A stretch of 64,000 bases of DNA from Campylobacter vulpis. GTDB taxonomy: Bacteria > Campylobacterota > Campylobacteria > Campylobacterales > Campylobacteraceae. Below, in pieces: positions 17,962 through 26,578 of this stretch. A program made the position numbers and the translations under genes. The stretch spans positions 992,001 to 1,056,000 of the forward strand of contig NZ_CP041617.1 of the NCBI RefSeq assembly GCF_014217995.1, in the 5' to 3' direction. Each line of letters opens with the position of its first letter. The first letter of the stretch is position 1. The notes under the pieces were generated by a model, which ran no database searches, had not been told where the DNA came from, and saw nothing but the letters and a program-made list of their open reading frames with translations.

Positions 17962-19070
17962 TGTGCTTCCTTGTCTTGTGCTTTCATCGCGATTAAAACG
18001 CCCTCTATCATTTTTTTAATATCTCCGTCCAAAATTCCCTCTGCATTTGAAAAAGCCTCATTGCTTCTTGTATCCTTTACTTGCTGATAGGGGAAAAGCA
18101 CATAAGAGCGGATTTGATGTCCCCAGCCCATTTCACTTTTTTCCCCTGAATTTGCCGCCGCTTCTTGTTTCATTAACTCAAGCTCATAAAGTCTTGAGCG
18201 GAGCATCTTAAAGGCTGTGGCTTTGTTTTTGTGTTGGCTTCTATCATTTTGGCACTGCACAACTATGTTGGTAGGGATATGTGTGATACGCACGGCTGAT
18301 TCAGTTTTATTAACATGCTGACCCCCAGCTCCACTTGCGCGGTAAAAATCAATACGCAAGTCCTTCTCCTCAATCTCAATCTCAATATCATCATCAAGCT
18401 CAGGACTCACCATAACACTAGAAAAACTCGTATGCCTACGCCCCGCACTATCAAAAGGTGAAGTTCGCACAAGGCGGTGAATGCCATTTTCTGCCTTTAA
18501 ATACCCATAAGCATTTTCACCCTTGACTAAAAAACTCACATCTTTAAGCCCCGCTTCATCGCCTTCTTGAAAATCTAAGGTTTCAACCTTAAAGCCCTCT
18601 CTTTCACAAAAACGCAAATACATTCTATAAAGCATACTCGCCCAGTCATTACTCTCTGTCCCACCAGCACCCGGATGTATGGATACAATGGCGTTTTTAT
18701 TATCATTTTCTCCACTTAAAAGCATAGAAATTTCAAGACCTGTAATGCTGTCTTCTAGCTTTGGTGCGTCTTCAAATAGTGCCTTTAGCGTTTCATCATC
18801 GCTTTCATTATTTGCCATATCAAAAAGCTCACTCGCGTCATTTAGGGCATTAAGGGCGTTTTCATAAGCTTTAAGCAAAGTTGTGATTTTGGTCTTTTCC
18901 TTACCCAAAGCGGCAGCATTTTTAGCATCATTCCAAAAATTTGGGTCATTTTCTTTCGTCTCAATTTCACTAAGTTTTATCCTAAGCTCATCAGGCTTTA
19001 TGATAGAGGCTATATTTTTAACTTTTTGCTCAAGGCTTTTTAAAAGTTCGCTAAATTCATAATTATCCAT
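17958..19070 (-). CDS. prfB: Peptide chain release factor 2
   Basis: Terminates translation at UGA and UAA. 370 residues from the chosen start. The SPF anticodon-like motif appears in [10 protein letters not shown], and the GGQ catalytic motif in [14 protein letters not shown]. Start: ATG at 19070 ([10 protein letters not shown]) has AAGGAAA just upstream; an in-frame ATG at 19094 lacks a site. The reading frame is continuous from the N-terminus, so the +1 programmed frameshift seen early in many bacterial prfB genes is absent here. Confidence 0.95.
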
Positions 19071-19149
19071 AGTTTTTCCTTGAAAAAATGGCATTTTATC
19101 AAATTTAATTTAAGACTTTTCAAATGATAGAAGAAAATTTTAAATTTAT

Positions 19150-20652
19150 CTAACGCCGAAATTTCTTTTTCAAACTTAAAACTTTAAAGATAAACCAAAT
19201 ATAACCCCCTTTATACCAAGCTTTATGTGCATTTATAAGGGCAAGTCCTAACTGATAGCTTAAAATTTGCTTTTCATTTTCTGTGCAAGGTAAAGGTGCT
19301 GGCTTCTTTTTATGCTTTTTGGCAATATAATTTAACACAAAAGGAAGTCCTAAAAATCCCCAAAAACTTCGATAATTTTCTATGATAGCACGACCTAATT
19401 TGTGAGCTAGGTGCGTTTGTATAGGATTTTGCTTTTTTTGATGGAGTTCAAGCTTTAAATTTTTGATTTCAGCTTGAAAAGGAGCGATTTTAACTGGGTC
19501 CATTCTAGCATTATACTCCTCGATAATTTCTTTAAAAAGCACCACATCAGGGATAAGGTGAGAGAAATTGTATTTTTCATCGATTTGCACTTCTAAATTT
19601 GCTAATGTTTGAAAATCATAATGGGTATCCATAGTAAAATTTTCATCTGGTTTTACGAGGAGAATTTGATTTGCCAATTGCATACAATCAAGAGTATTTC
19701 GACAATCATCTTTTAAAAAAATCCACAAATTATTTTCACTTTGTTTTTGATTGTTAGCATTAAAATACAAAAAGCTCTCTTCATCAATAACAAAATTTTC
19801 AATCAAATTATACATCATCAAAAAACTTGATAAGCAGTATTTGATAATTTTAGTCTTTTTATTTGTCCAAATGGCACTTGAAAAAGTCCCTAAACTATTA
19901 TCATCATTCCACACGCTAAATGCTACTAATGTATAATTTTTAAATTCTTTTTTAAATTTAAGTTTAATTTTTCCTTCAAGTCTATAAAGTTCTTCTGTGA
20001 ATAAAGAATTAGATTTGACGCTTTTTTCTAATTGATTGATATTTTCAAAAAGATCTTGTAGCGTAACGGCAAGAAATTTAGGGACTGAATAATTGCATTT
20101 TAAATTACACCTATCAATCTTTTCCAAATTTAAAGCAATATTTTGCCCCAACAATCTCATAATAGGACTGATTTGATGAAATAAGTCATTTATCGCAAAG
20201 AATTCATTTAAGTTATTTTGATCATAATATCTTTGCATATCAATGAAATGAAAGTTGTATTTTTTAATTTGAAGTAGATTGAAATTATTAGTGATTTTAA
20301 ATTTGTCATTATTAACATAGAGAGGGAGTAAAATAAAAAGTATAGGCTTGTTCAAATTAGCCAACATTTTGCAAAGAATTTCAAAATCTCTTTGCAAAAT
20401 ATCAAAACGAAGATCATAAACAAAGTTATCATATTCATTTAAATTGGTCTCTATGATAACCAAATCAGCCTCTTTAATTACTTTTTCATTTGCAATTAAA
20501 GCGTAAATTTTTTGAGAACTGCGAGAACCACCTAGGGCAAAATTATGGAATTCTACCCCCCCCCCGCAGGACATTAGGGCGTCTTTAAGTCCTTTTTGAA
20601 GTCCATTTTGCATAACGCTATTGCTCCCACCCAACAAAACGACATTCTTCAT
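19150..20652 (-). CDS. Phase-variable SGNH-hydrolase-like protein with duplicated C-terminal module
   Basis: 500 residues, no signal peptide. The N-terminal 170 residues look like an SGNH/GDSL esterase fold: LLGGSNS with a possible nucleophile S10, block II glycine in ALGGSRSS (about 40-45), asparagine in ETNLNEYD (about 69-75), and DLFH with D156 and H159. The C-terminus carries two related segments, HLAHKLGRAII (414-450) and SYQLGLALI (465-500), a pattern I associate with Campylobacter polysaccharide-modifying proteins. A G10 tract at codons 29-33 allows on/off switching and is in frame here. Start at 20652: GAGGA precedes MKNVVLL; an upstream in-frame ATG at 20688 has no site. Acyl transfer or removal on a surface glycan is a reasonable guess only. 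Confidence 0.6.
   Translation of the reverse strand: MKNVVLLGGSNSVMQNGLQKGLKDALMSCGGGVEFHNFALGGSRSSQKIYALIANEKVIKEADLVIIETNLNEYDNFVYDLRFDILQRDFEILCKMLANLNKPILFILLPLYVNNDKFKITNNFNLLQIKKYNFHFIDMQRYYDQNNLNEFFAINDLFHQISPIMRLLGQNIALNLEKIDRCNLKCNYSVPKFLAVTLQDLFENINQLEKSVKSNSLFTEELYRLEGKIKLKFKKEFKNYTLVAFSVWNDDNSLGTFSSAIWTNKKTKIIKYCLSSFLMMYNLIENFVIDEESFLYFNANNQKQSENNLWIFLKDDCRNTLDCMQLANQILLVKPDENFTMDTHYDFQTLANLEVQIDEKYNFSHLIPDVVLFKEIIEEYNARMDPVKIAPFQAEIKNLKLELHQKKQNPIQTHLAHKLGRAIIENYRSFWGFLGLPFVLNYIAKKHKKKPAPLPCTENEKQILSYQLGLALINAHKAWYKGGYIWFIFKVLSLKKKFRR
20556..20565 (-). repeat. Poly-G(10) contingency tract in the SGNH-like gene
   Basis: Ten consecutive C on the plus strand, G on the coding strand, at codons 29-33. 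Slippage by one base would cause early termination. In this sequence the frame is open. Confidence 0.9.
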
Positions 20653-20707
20653 CAATTTTTCCTCATATATTTTATTATCGCCCAACACGCTTCAAAAAAT
20701 TTAATTT

Positions 20708-21811
20708 TCACACATTAAATCTAAAATGCATCACATCACCATCGCAAACGATGTAGTCTTTACCCTCAAGGCGTAGTTTTCCAGCCTCTTTGGCGCCATT
20801 TTCGCCTCTAAATTGAATAAAATCTTCATAACTTATCACTTCAGCTTTAATAAAACCTTTTTCAAAATCATTATGAATCATACTAGCCGCCTTAGGTGCT
20901 TTATAGCCTCTTTTTATCGTCCAAGAACGCACCTCAATCTCTCCAGCCGTAAAATAGCTAATGAGTCCCAACTTAGAAAAAGCCGTGCGTATAATCTGCG
21001 CCAAACCGCCCTCCTTTACCCCCAAAGAGCTTAAAAATTCAGTCGCCTCTTCATCACTTAAGCTCACAAGCTCTTCTTCTATCTTCGCACAAAGTTTTAT
21101 GACTTCTTGATTGTTTTTCTTCGCATATTCTTTTAAAGCTAGGACAAATTGATTATCCTCATTAATGCCCTCCTCATCGACATTAGCACCATAAATCACT
21201 TCTTTGGCACTCAAAAGTCTTAATTCTTTAATTAAATTTTGATAAAGCTCACTTTCTCTTTCCTTATAACTCCTAGCACTAAAGCCCTTATTTAAATGTT
21301 CCAGTAAAGAAGTGGCAAGCTCCAAGCTTTCTTTTGCACCCTTTTGATTTGCTCTTGCTTCCTTATTTAATTTCTCTATTTTTTTACCAAGCTGTTCTAT
21401 ATCAGCTAAAATCAGCTCAGTATTGATAATCTCAATGTCTCTAATAGGATCGACCCCGCCCTCGACATGCGTGATATTTTCATCATCAAAACAACGCACA
21501 ATGTGTAAAATCACTTCTGTTTCGCGTATATTTGAAAGAAATTTATTTCCCAAGCCCTCGCCCTTACTAGCACCTTTTACAAGTCCTGCTATATCAACAA
21601 ATTCTATGAGGGAATGAAGAATTTTCTCAGGTTTTACTATCTTTGCTAACTCTCTCAAACGCTCATCAGGCACTTCAACCATAGCACGGTTAGGCTCTAT
21701 TGTGCAAAAAGGATAATTTGCACTTTGAGCATTTTGCGCTTTCGTAAGAGCGTTAAAGGTCGTAGATTTACCAACATTTGGTAAGCCTACTATACCCACT
21801 GCTAAACTCAT
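20708..21811 (-). CDS. ychF: Redox-regulated ATPase/GTPase YchF (OBG family)
   Basis: Ribosome-associated P-loop NTPase, 367 residues. G1 is GLPNVGKST near residue 8, with FVDIAGLVKGASKGEGLGNKFL (G3 region) near 68-90. The C-terminal TGS domain ends in EGKDYIVCDGDVMHFRFNV. YchF prefers ATP over GTP and is linked to stress responses in other bacteria. Its start overlaps the pepA stop by four bases, last gene of the rpiB-to-ychF operon, matching the C. jejuni order. Confidence 0.96.
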   Translation of the reverse strand: MSLAVGIVGLPNVGKSTTFNALTKAQNAQSANYPFCTIEPNRAMVEVPDERLRELAKIVKPEKILHSLIEFVDIAGLVKGASKGEGLGNKFLSNIRETEVILHIVRCFDDENITHVEGGVDPIRDIEIINTELILADIEQLGKKIEKLNKEARANQKGAKESLELATSLLEHLNKGFSARSYKERESELYQNLIKELRLLSAKEVIYGANVDEEGINEDNQFVLALKEYAKKNNQEVIKLCAKIEEELVSLSDEEATEFLSSLGVKEGGLAQIIRTAFSKLGLISYFTAGEIEVRSWTIKRGYKAPKAASMIHNDFEKGFIKAEVISYEDFIQFRGENGAKEAGKLRLEGKDYIVCDGDVMHFRFNV

Positions 21812-23259
21812 TTATTCTTCCTTAAAAGATGGATTAAGAAATTCACACACATTCTTACCCCTGCTGCACTCGCTCCATAGCTGTGATAACACCAAGCTTT
21901 TTCCAAATAAGCAGGTCCAGCAATGTCAAGATGTAGCCATTTGTCCTTATACTCTTCGCGGATAAATTTATCTAAAAATAATCCCGCAGTAATCGCTCCA
22001 CCATAACGGCTTGAACTTGTGTTACTTATATCGGCAATTTTAGATTTAATGAGTTCTCCTAAATGTGGATTAAAGTGTAAAACGCAAGCATATTCGCCAC
22101 TTTTTTGACTCACTTCATAAAATTCATTTTTCAAATTTTCATTATTTCCCATAATGCCACTTGTAAATTCGCCAAGTCCCACCACGCAAGCACCCGTTAA
22201 AGTTGCCAAATCGATAAGTAAATCAGGTTTTAAATCCTGTGCAAAAGAAAGACAATCGGCTAAAACCAAACGCCCTTCAGCGTCCGTGTTTCGCACTTCA
22301 ATGCTTACGCCTTCTCTAGAAATCAGCACATCATCGGGCTTATAGGCATTACCACCTATCATATTTTCAGTCGCCCCCAAAATACAATGCACTTCAAGCT
22401 CCAAATTTAACTCCGCCACAGCCTTTATAATCCCCATAGCAGCAGCTGCACCACTTTTATCCGCTTTCATTGTTAGCATATAATCAGCAGGTTTTAAACT
22501 AAGCCCACCACTATCATAAGTCAGCCCTTTACCGACAAAAACAACTTTTTGCTTTGCATTTTTACCCTTATAGCTTAAGTGGATAAGGCGTGGAGGGTAA
22601 GCAGAAGCGCGATTAACCGCCAAAAAAGCGTTCATTTTTTCTTTTTCCAAAAATTTTTCATCATAAATTTTACAAATGATGCTTTTATAAATTTTTGCTA
22701 AATCTTGTGCATCTTCAGCCATTTTAAGCGGAGTATAGATTTGAGGAATTTCATTAACAATATCTTTTGTAAAATGACAAGCTTTTGCTAAAATTTCCCC
22801 TCTATTAAGTCCTATTAAAGCTTCCTCCTTGCTAAATTTCTTAGCGTTTATTTCCTCTTTAGAAATTAAAACACGCTCTAAAGTGCTAGGCTTTTTTTCG
22901 CTTTTATAACGATTAAATTCATAATTTGCAAACCCAATGCCCTCCGCCATACAAGCAAAACTTCTTACTACGCAAGAACCAACCACACTTTGGCTTTTAA
23001 TGCTTTTGATATTAAGCCTTTCAAGACTTTTAATCGCAGTAAAAAAAGCCAGTCTAATGTCCTCATAATTTAAGCCTTTAAGCTCAACAAAAAGTCTTTT
23101 ATTTGCACTATCTAAACAAACCCCTTCACCCTTATAATTCATTAATTTAAAAAAATCTTTATAATTATTTAATTGCTTTCGACTTTTCGCTTCGATAAAA
23201 ATCAGCTCAAAATCCGCTTTAACTGCATTTAAATCTTTTTCTACAAATTCTATTTTCAT
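21808..23259 (-). CDS. pepA: Leucyl aminopeptidase PepA (M17)
   Basis: Cytosolic two-metal aminopeptidase that trims N-terminal residues, notably leucine. 483 residues. The metal-binding core is visible: VFVGKGLTYDSGGLSLKP, MKADKSGAAA, and the family signature NTDAEGRLVLADCL near residue 325. GAYACVL-like and SSSRYGGAITAGLFL segments follow in the expected order. The less conserved N-terminal domain occupies about 1-160. Four-base overlaps with both neighbours (dedA-like gene and ychF) indicate coupled translation. Confidence 0.95.
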   Translation of the reverse strand: MKIEFVEKDLNAVKADFELIFIEAKSRKQLNNYKDFFKLMNYKGEGVCLDSANKRLFVELKGLNYEDIRLAFFTAIKSLERLNIKSIKSQSVVGSCVVRSFACMAEGIGFANYEFNRYKSEKKPSTLERVLISKEEINAKKFSKEEALIGLNRGEILAKACHFTKDIVNEIPQIYTPLKMAEDAQDLAKIYKSIICKIYDEKFLEKEKMNAFLAVNRASAYPPRLIHLSYKGKNAKQKVVFVGKGLTYDSGGLSLKPADYMLTMKADKSGAAAAMGIIKAVAELNLELEVHCILGATENMIGGNAYKPDDVLISREGVSIEVRNTDAEGRLVLADCLSFAQDLKPDLLIDLATLTGACVVGLGEFTSGIMGNNENLKNEFYEVSQKSGEYACVLHFNPHLGELIKSKIADISNTSSSRYGGAITAGLFLDKFIREEYKDKWLHLDIAGPAYLEKAWCYHSYGASAAGVRMCVNFLIHLLRKNK

Positions 23260-23945
23260 TTTTTTCTTTCCTTTTTCTTTAAAATCGCTTTTTCCATTTG
23301 TTTAAAACCAAAAAGTAAGAGAGATAAGAAACTTACAATAAGTAAAGCAGCTAAATACCAATGCTCCTTAGCCCATTTTAAAAAGCTTTGAATCAAATCG
23401 CCAAAATACCACGCTAAAAGTATGGTTATCGCCGCCCATACCCAAGCACTAATGAGATTAATAAGGGCAAATTTTTTCGCACTATAACGCGTAATCCCTA
23501 TACTCATCGGTATAATAGTGCGAAAACCATACATATAACGCTGGATAAAAATAATAGGCCAACCAAATTTTTGCAAAAGCAAATGGGCCACAGCAAATTT
23601 GCGTCTTTGGGAATGAAGCTTTTTTTGAATATAGCTTTTATTATAACGCCCTATATAAAAATAAATTTGATCCCCCACAAAGCCACCAAGTCCTGCCACA
23701 AAAATAGCTAAAGCCACACTCATTTTGCCATCGTGTGCAGCAAGTCCCGCAAAAATGAGCCCTAACTCACCCTCCAAAATGCTCCAACAAAAAAGGATTA
23801 CATAACCCCAAGTTTCCACATGCTCATTCCAAATGCCAATGATAAATTCTTCTAAAGAAAAATCGTTTTTCATCAAACCATAAATCACATAAGCAATTAA
23901 ACAAAGCAAAGCAAAAAAAATAAAAAATTTTAACGATTTTTTCAT
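23256..23945 (-). CDS. DedA-family membrane protein
   Basis: 229 residues with about five membrane-associated segments. Family motifs are ENELGLIFAGL-like ILEGELGLIFAGLAA near 60, GGFVGDQIYFYIGRY near 85-100, and FIQRYMYGFRTIIPMSIGI near 130-150 with the conserved arginine of FxRYxxGxR. DedA proteins include lipid-flippase-like members (undecaprenyl phosphate or phosphatidylethanolamine recycling), but this one is not individually characterised. Corresponds in position to C. jejuni Cj0928, between apt and pepA. Confidence 0.88.
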   Translation of the reverse strand: MKKSLKFFIFFALLCLIAYVIYGLMKNDFSLEEFIIGIWNEHVETWGYVILFCWSILEGELGLIFAGLAAHDGKMSVALAIFVAGLGGFVGDQIYFYIGRYNKSYIQKKLHSQRRKFAVAHLLLQKFGWPIIFIQRYMYGFRTIIPMSIGITRYSAKKFALINLISAWVWAAITILLAWYFGDLIQSFLKWAKEHWYLAALLIVSFLSLLLFGFKQMEKAILKKKERKK

Positions 23946-23953
23946 TTCTTCTC

Positions 23954-24502
23954 CTAAAATTCTAAAACGCTATAAACGGGACAAAAAGCATTAAGTTTCT
24001 CCCAGCCCTTCAAATCTTTTAAATTAATCAAAAAGCAAGATTCCACACATACACCTCCAGCTTTTTTAATAAGCTCATAAGAAGCTAAAGCCGTGCCTCC
24101 TGTGGCGATTAAATCATCTACTAGCAAAACTTTAGCTTTTTCCACACCTCTAAAGGCATCTTGATGAATTTCAATGGTATCACTGCCATATTCTAAATCG
24201 TAAGAGCAGCTAAAAGTTTTGAAAGGAAGTTTGCCAGGCTTTCTGATTGGCACAAAAGGCAAATTGAGCCTCGCACAAATCATAGATGCAAAGATAAAGC
24301 CTCTACTCTCCGTCCCAACAATAAAGTCTAAATTCATATCCTTATATCTATCTTCTAAATGCTTAAGTAAAAAGTCAAGTGCCTTTGTATCGTTAAGAAG
24401 TGTCGTAATATCTCTAAATATAATTCCTTCTTTTGGAAAATTTGGGATAACTCTAATGCTTTGAATAAGAAAATCTCTTTCTTTTTGATTAAGTTCTTTC
24501 AT
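23954..24502 (-). CDS. apt: Adenine phosphoribosyltransferase
   Basis: Purine salvage enzyme making AMP from adenine and PRPP. 182 residues. The N-terminal [21 protein letters not shown], the [11 protein letters not shown] loop and the PRPP-binding motif [17 protein letters not shown] near residue 125 are all present. Its start overlaps the upstream small membrane protein gene by four bases. Confidence 0.96.
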   Translation of the reverse strand: MKELNQKERDFLIQSIRVIPNFPKEGIIFRDITTLLNDTKALDFLLKHLEDRYKDMNLDFIVGTESRGFIFASMICARLNLPFVPIRKPGKLPFKTFSCSYDLEYGSDTIEIHQDAFRGVEKAKVLLVDDLIATGGTALASYELIKKAGGVCVESCFLINLKDLKGWEKLNAFCPVYSVLEF

Positions 24503-24831
24503 AGTAATGCCTCAATTTTTGCTTCTAATTCTTTAATTCTTTGTCTTAATTTATCATTCTCCAAACGATACTGCGAATTTCTCGTTCGAAGAGAGGTTAA
24601 ATCAGCCTTAATTTTATTAAGTTCCTCCGTTAAAATGTCGATATTTCCTAAACTTCTTTGAAGTTGAACTTGCAACTTCCTAATAACAATCTCCGTATCA
24701 TCTAAGTTATTTTTAATAAAATCTTTAGAATTTTTTTCCTTGCTTAGTAAGGTTTTATAATAAAATAACATCACAATAAGATAGATTGTCGCGCAAATTA
24801 AAATCGTAAAAATAAACCATTGTGAAAACAT
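24499..24831 (-). CDS. Small membrane-anchored coiled-coil protein (Cj0926-like)
   Basis: 110 residues: one N-terminal transmembrane helix (about 5-25, [21 protein letters not shown]) followed by a charged, heptad-like helix to the C-terminus (about 40-110). Function unknown. The architecture recalls septum or cell-envelope scaffolds such as ZapG/FtsB-type proteins, but there is no motif to decide. It sits between rpiB and apt with overlaps on both sides, as C. jejuni Cj0926 does. Confidence 0.7.
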   Translation of the reverse strand: MFSQWFIFTILICATIYLIVMLFYYKTLLSKEKNSKDFIKNNLDDTEIVIRKLQVQLQRSLGNIDILTEELNKIKADLTSLRTRNSQYRLENDKLRQRIKELEAKIEALL

Positions 24832-25265
24832 TAATCTACCTCAATTTTTTGAATTCTTTTCGTATGTCTTCCTTCATCAAAAGGCGTTTTGATAAAATTT
24901 TCAACCATATCCACAGCCAAATCAAATCCCACAAGACGCCCTCCAAAAGCTAAAACATTTGCATCATTATGCTTTCTAGCTAATTTTGCACTTAAACTCT
25001 CACCGCATAAGGCACAGCGTATATTTTTGTGTCTATTTGCTGCTATGGAAATTCCTATGCCAGAACCACAAATTAAAATTCCAAAACTTTTTTCATCGAT
25101 TTTACTAGCAAGCAAATGGGCAAAATCTGGATAATCACAACTTTTTTCATCGTTTGTTCCAAGGTCGATAAAAGGAATTCGTGCCTCTTTAAAAAAAGTG
25201 CAAAGTTTAGTTTTAAGCTCATATCCCGCATGATCACTTGCTATATAAAGGCGTTCTTTTAACAT
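24831..25265 (-). CDS. rpiB: Ribose-5-phosphate isomerase B
   Basis: Interconverts ribose 5-phosphate and ribulose 5-phosphate in the non-oxidative pentose phosphate pathway. 144 residues. IASDHAGYELK at the N-terminus, DYPDFAHLLA, the GILICGSGIGISIAANR loop near residue 65-80, and NDANVLAFGGRLVG are the LacAB/RpiB signatures. It is the first gene of the operon that continues through apt and pepA to ychF. It also supplies the substrate pool used by KpsF. Confidence 0.95.
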   Translation of the reverse strand: MLKERLYIASDHAGYELKTKLCTFFKEARIPFIDLGTNDEKSCDYPDFAHLLASKIDEKSFGILICGSGIGISIAANRHKNIRCALCGESLSAKLARKHNDANVLAFGGRLVGFDLAVDMVENFIKTPFDEGRHTKRIQKIEVD

Positions 25266-25339
25266 TTACAAATCCAAAAATAAAATAACGCCGAAATTAT
25301 AGCTTGTAAAAATTATCATTTTGCTAATGACTTGCAAAA

Positions 25340-26515
25340 TTAAGCTTTATAATTTTTTACAAATTCGCCAAATCTCTCAAGTCCCTTAATGATATTCTCC
25401 TCACTTGTTGCATAAGAAAGTCTTAAATAGCCCTCCATTCCAAAGCCTATACCCGGCACCACTGCAACTTTTTTTTCTTCTAATAATTTTTGACAGAATT
25501 TCATAGAATCTTTTTCAAGCTTAGAAATATTAATAAAAAGATAAAACGCCCCGCTTGGTTTATAAACGCTGATATTTTCCATTTTGCTTAACATTTCAAG
25601 AGCAATATTTCTGCGTTTTTCAAAGGCTTTTCTCATCTTTTCTATATCTTCATCACACTCGCCAAGCAAGGCTGGGATAGCGGCATATTGCGTAATAGAG
25701 CAAATATTTGAAGTGCTTTGACCTTGCAGCCTTTTTACAGCAGAAATAAGAGCTTTATTTTTACTTGCCATATAGCCAAAACGCCAGCCGGGCATAGCTC
25801 CGCACTTACTTAAGCCGTTAATTGTAACAGTGCGTTTCATCGCATCTTCGCTTACGCTTGCAAAAGCGTGAAATTCTACCCCATCATAAAGAAGCTTTTC
25901 ATACATTTCATCACTTAAAACTACAACCTTCGTCCCCTCCAAAACCTTAGCCAAAGCACTAAGCTCTTCTTTCGTATAAACACAACCCACAGGATTTGAA
26001 GGCGAATTTAGAATAAAAACTTTCGTTTTTTCATTTAAAACACTTTTAAGCTCTTTAGCTGTGATTTTAAAACCATTTTCTTCTTTTGTTTGCACAAAAA
26101 CGCACTTTCCTCCCGCAAATTTTACCATTTCAGGATAACTCACCCAGTAAGGACTAGGGATAATTACCTCATCACCCTCATCTACAAGGCATTCTAAGCA
26201 TTGAAAAAGCGAGTGTTTTGCCCCAACATTTGTGATAATTTCACTCGTTTCATAAGATAAATTATTGTCTCTTTTAAGCTTTATAGCTATGGCGTTTAAA
26301 ACTTCTTTAATCCCAGCAACCGCCGTGTATTTTGAACAACCTTTTTCTATGGCTTTAATTGCAGCATTTTTGATAGTCTGCGGAGTATCAAAGTCAGGCT
26401 CACCCGCAGAAAAAGAAAGCACATCTTCGCCCTTAGCCTTAAGTTCATTAGCAAGAGCAGTGATAGCCAAAGTGATAGACTCTTCCAAAACTTGAGATTT
26501 TTTACTTAACATCAT
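25340..26515 (-). CDS. aspB: Aspartate aminotransferase AspB (class I)
   Basis: PLP-dependent aminotransferase, 391 residues, type Ib like the Campylobacter AspB (Cj0762c). FSAGEPDFDTP near 40, SPSNPVGCVY near 170, and the PLP lysine in GLSKCGAMPGWRFGY near 235-245 are present, as is the substrate-binding arginine region EGYLRLSYA near the C-terminus. It links oxaloacetate/glutamate to aspartate/2-oxoglutarate, important where amino acids are the main carbon source. GAAGGA lies before two consecutive ATGs; the first, at 26515, is better spaced. Confidence 0.92.
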   Translation of the reverse strand: MMLSKKSQVLEESITLAITALANELKAKGEDVLSFSAGEPDFDTPQTIKNAAIKAIEKGCSKYTAVAGIKEVLNAIAIKLKRDNNLSYETSEIITNVGAKHSLFQCLECLVDEGDEVIIPSPYWVSYPEMVKFAGGKCVFVQTKEENGFKITAKELKSVLNEKTKVFILNSPSNPVGCVYTKEELSALAKVLEGTKVVVLSDEMYEKLLYDGVEFHAFASVSEDAMKRTVTINGLSKCGAMPGWRFGYMASKNKALISAVKRLQGQSTSNICSITQYAAIPALLGECDEDIEKMRKAFEKRRNIALEMLSKMENISVYKPSGAFYLFINISKLEKDSMKFCQKLLEEKKVAVVPGIGFGMEGYLRLSYATSEENIIKGLERFGEFVKNYKA

Positions 26516-26578
26516 CGCTAATCCTTCAAAAAATTTGCGTTATTATAGCTTAAATTTCTATCTTAATGGCTACTTTAA

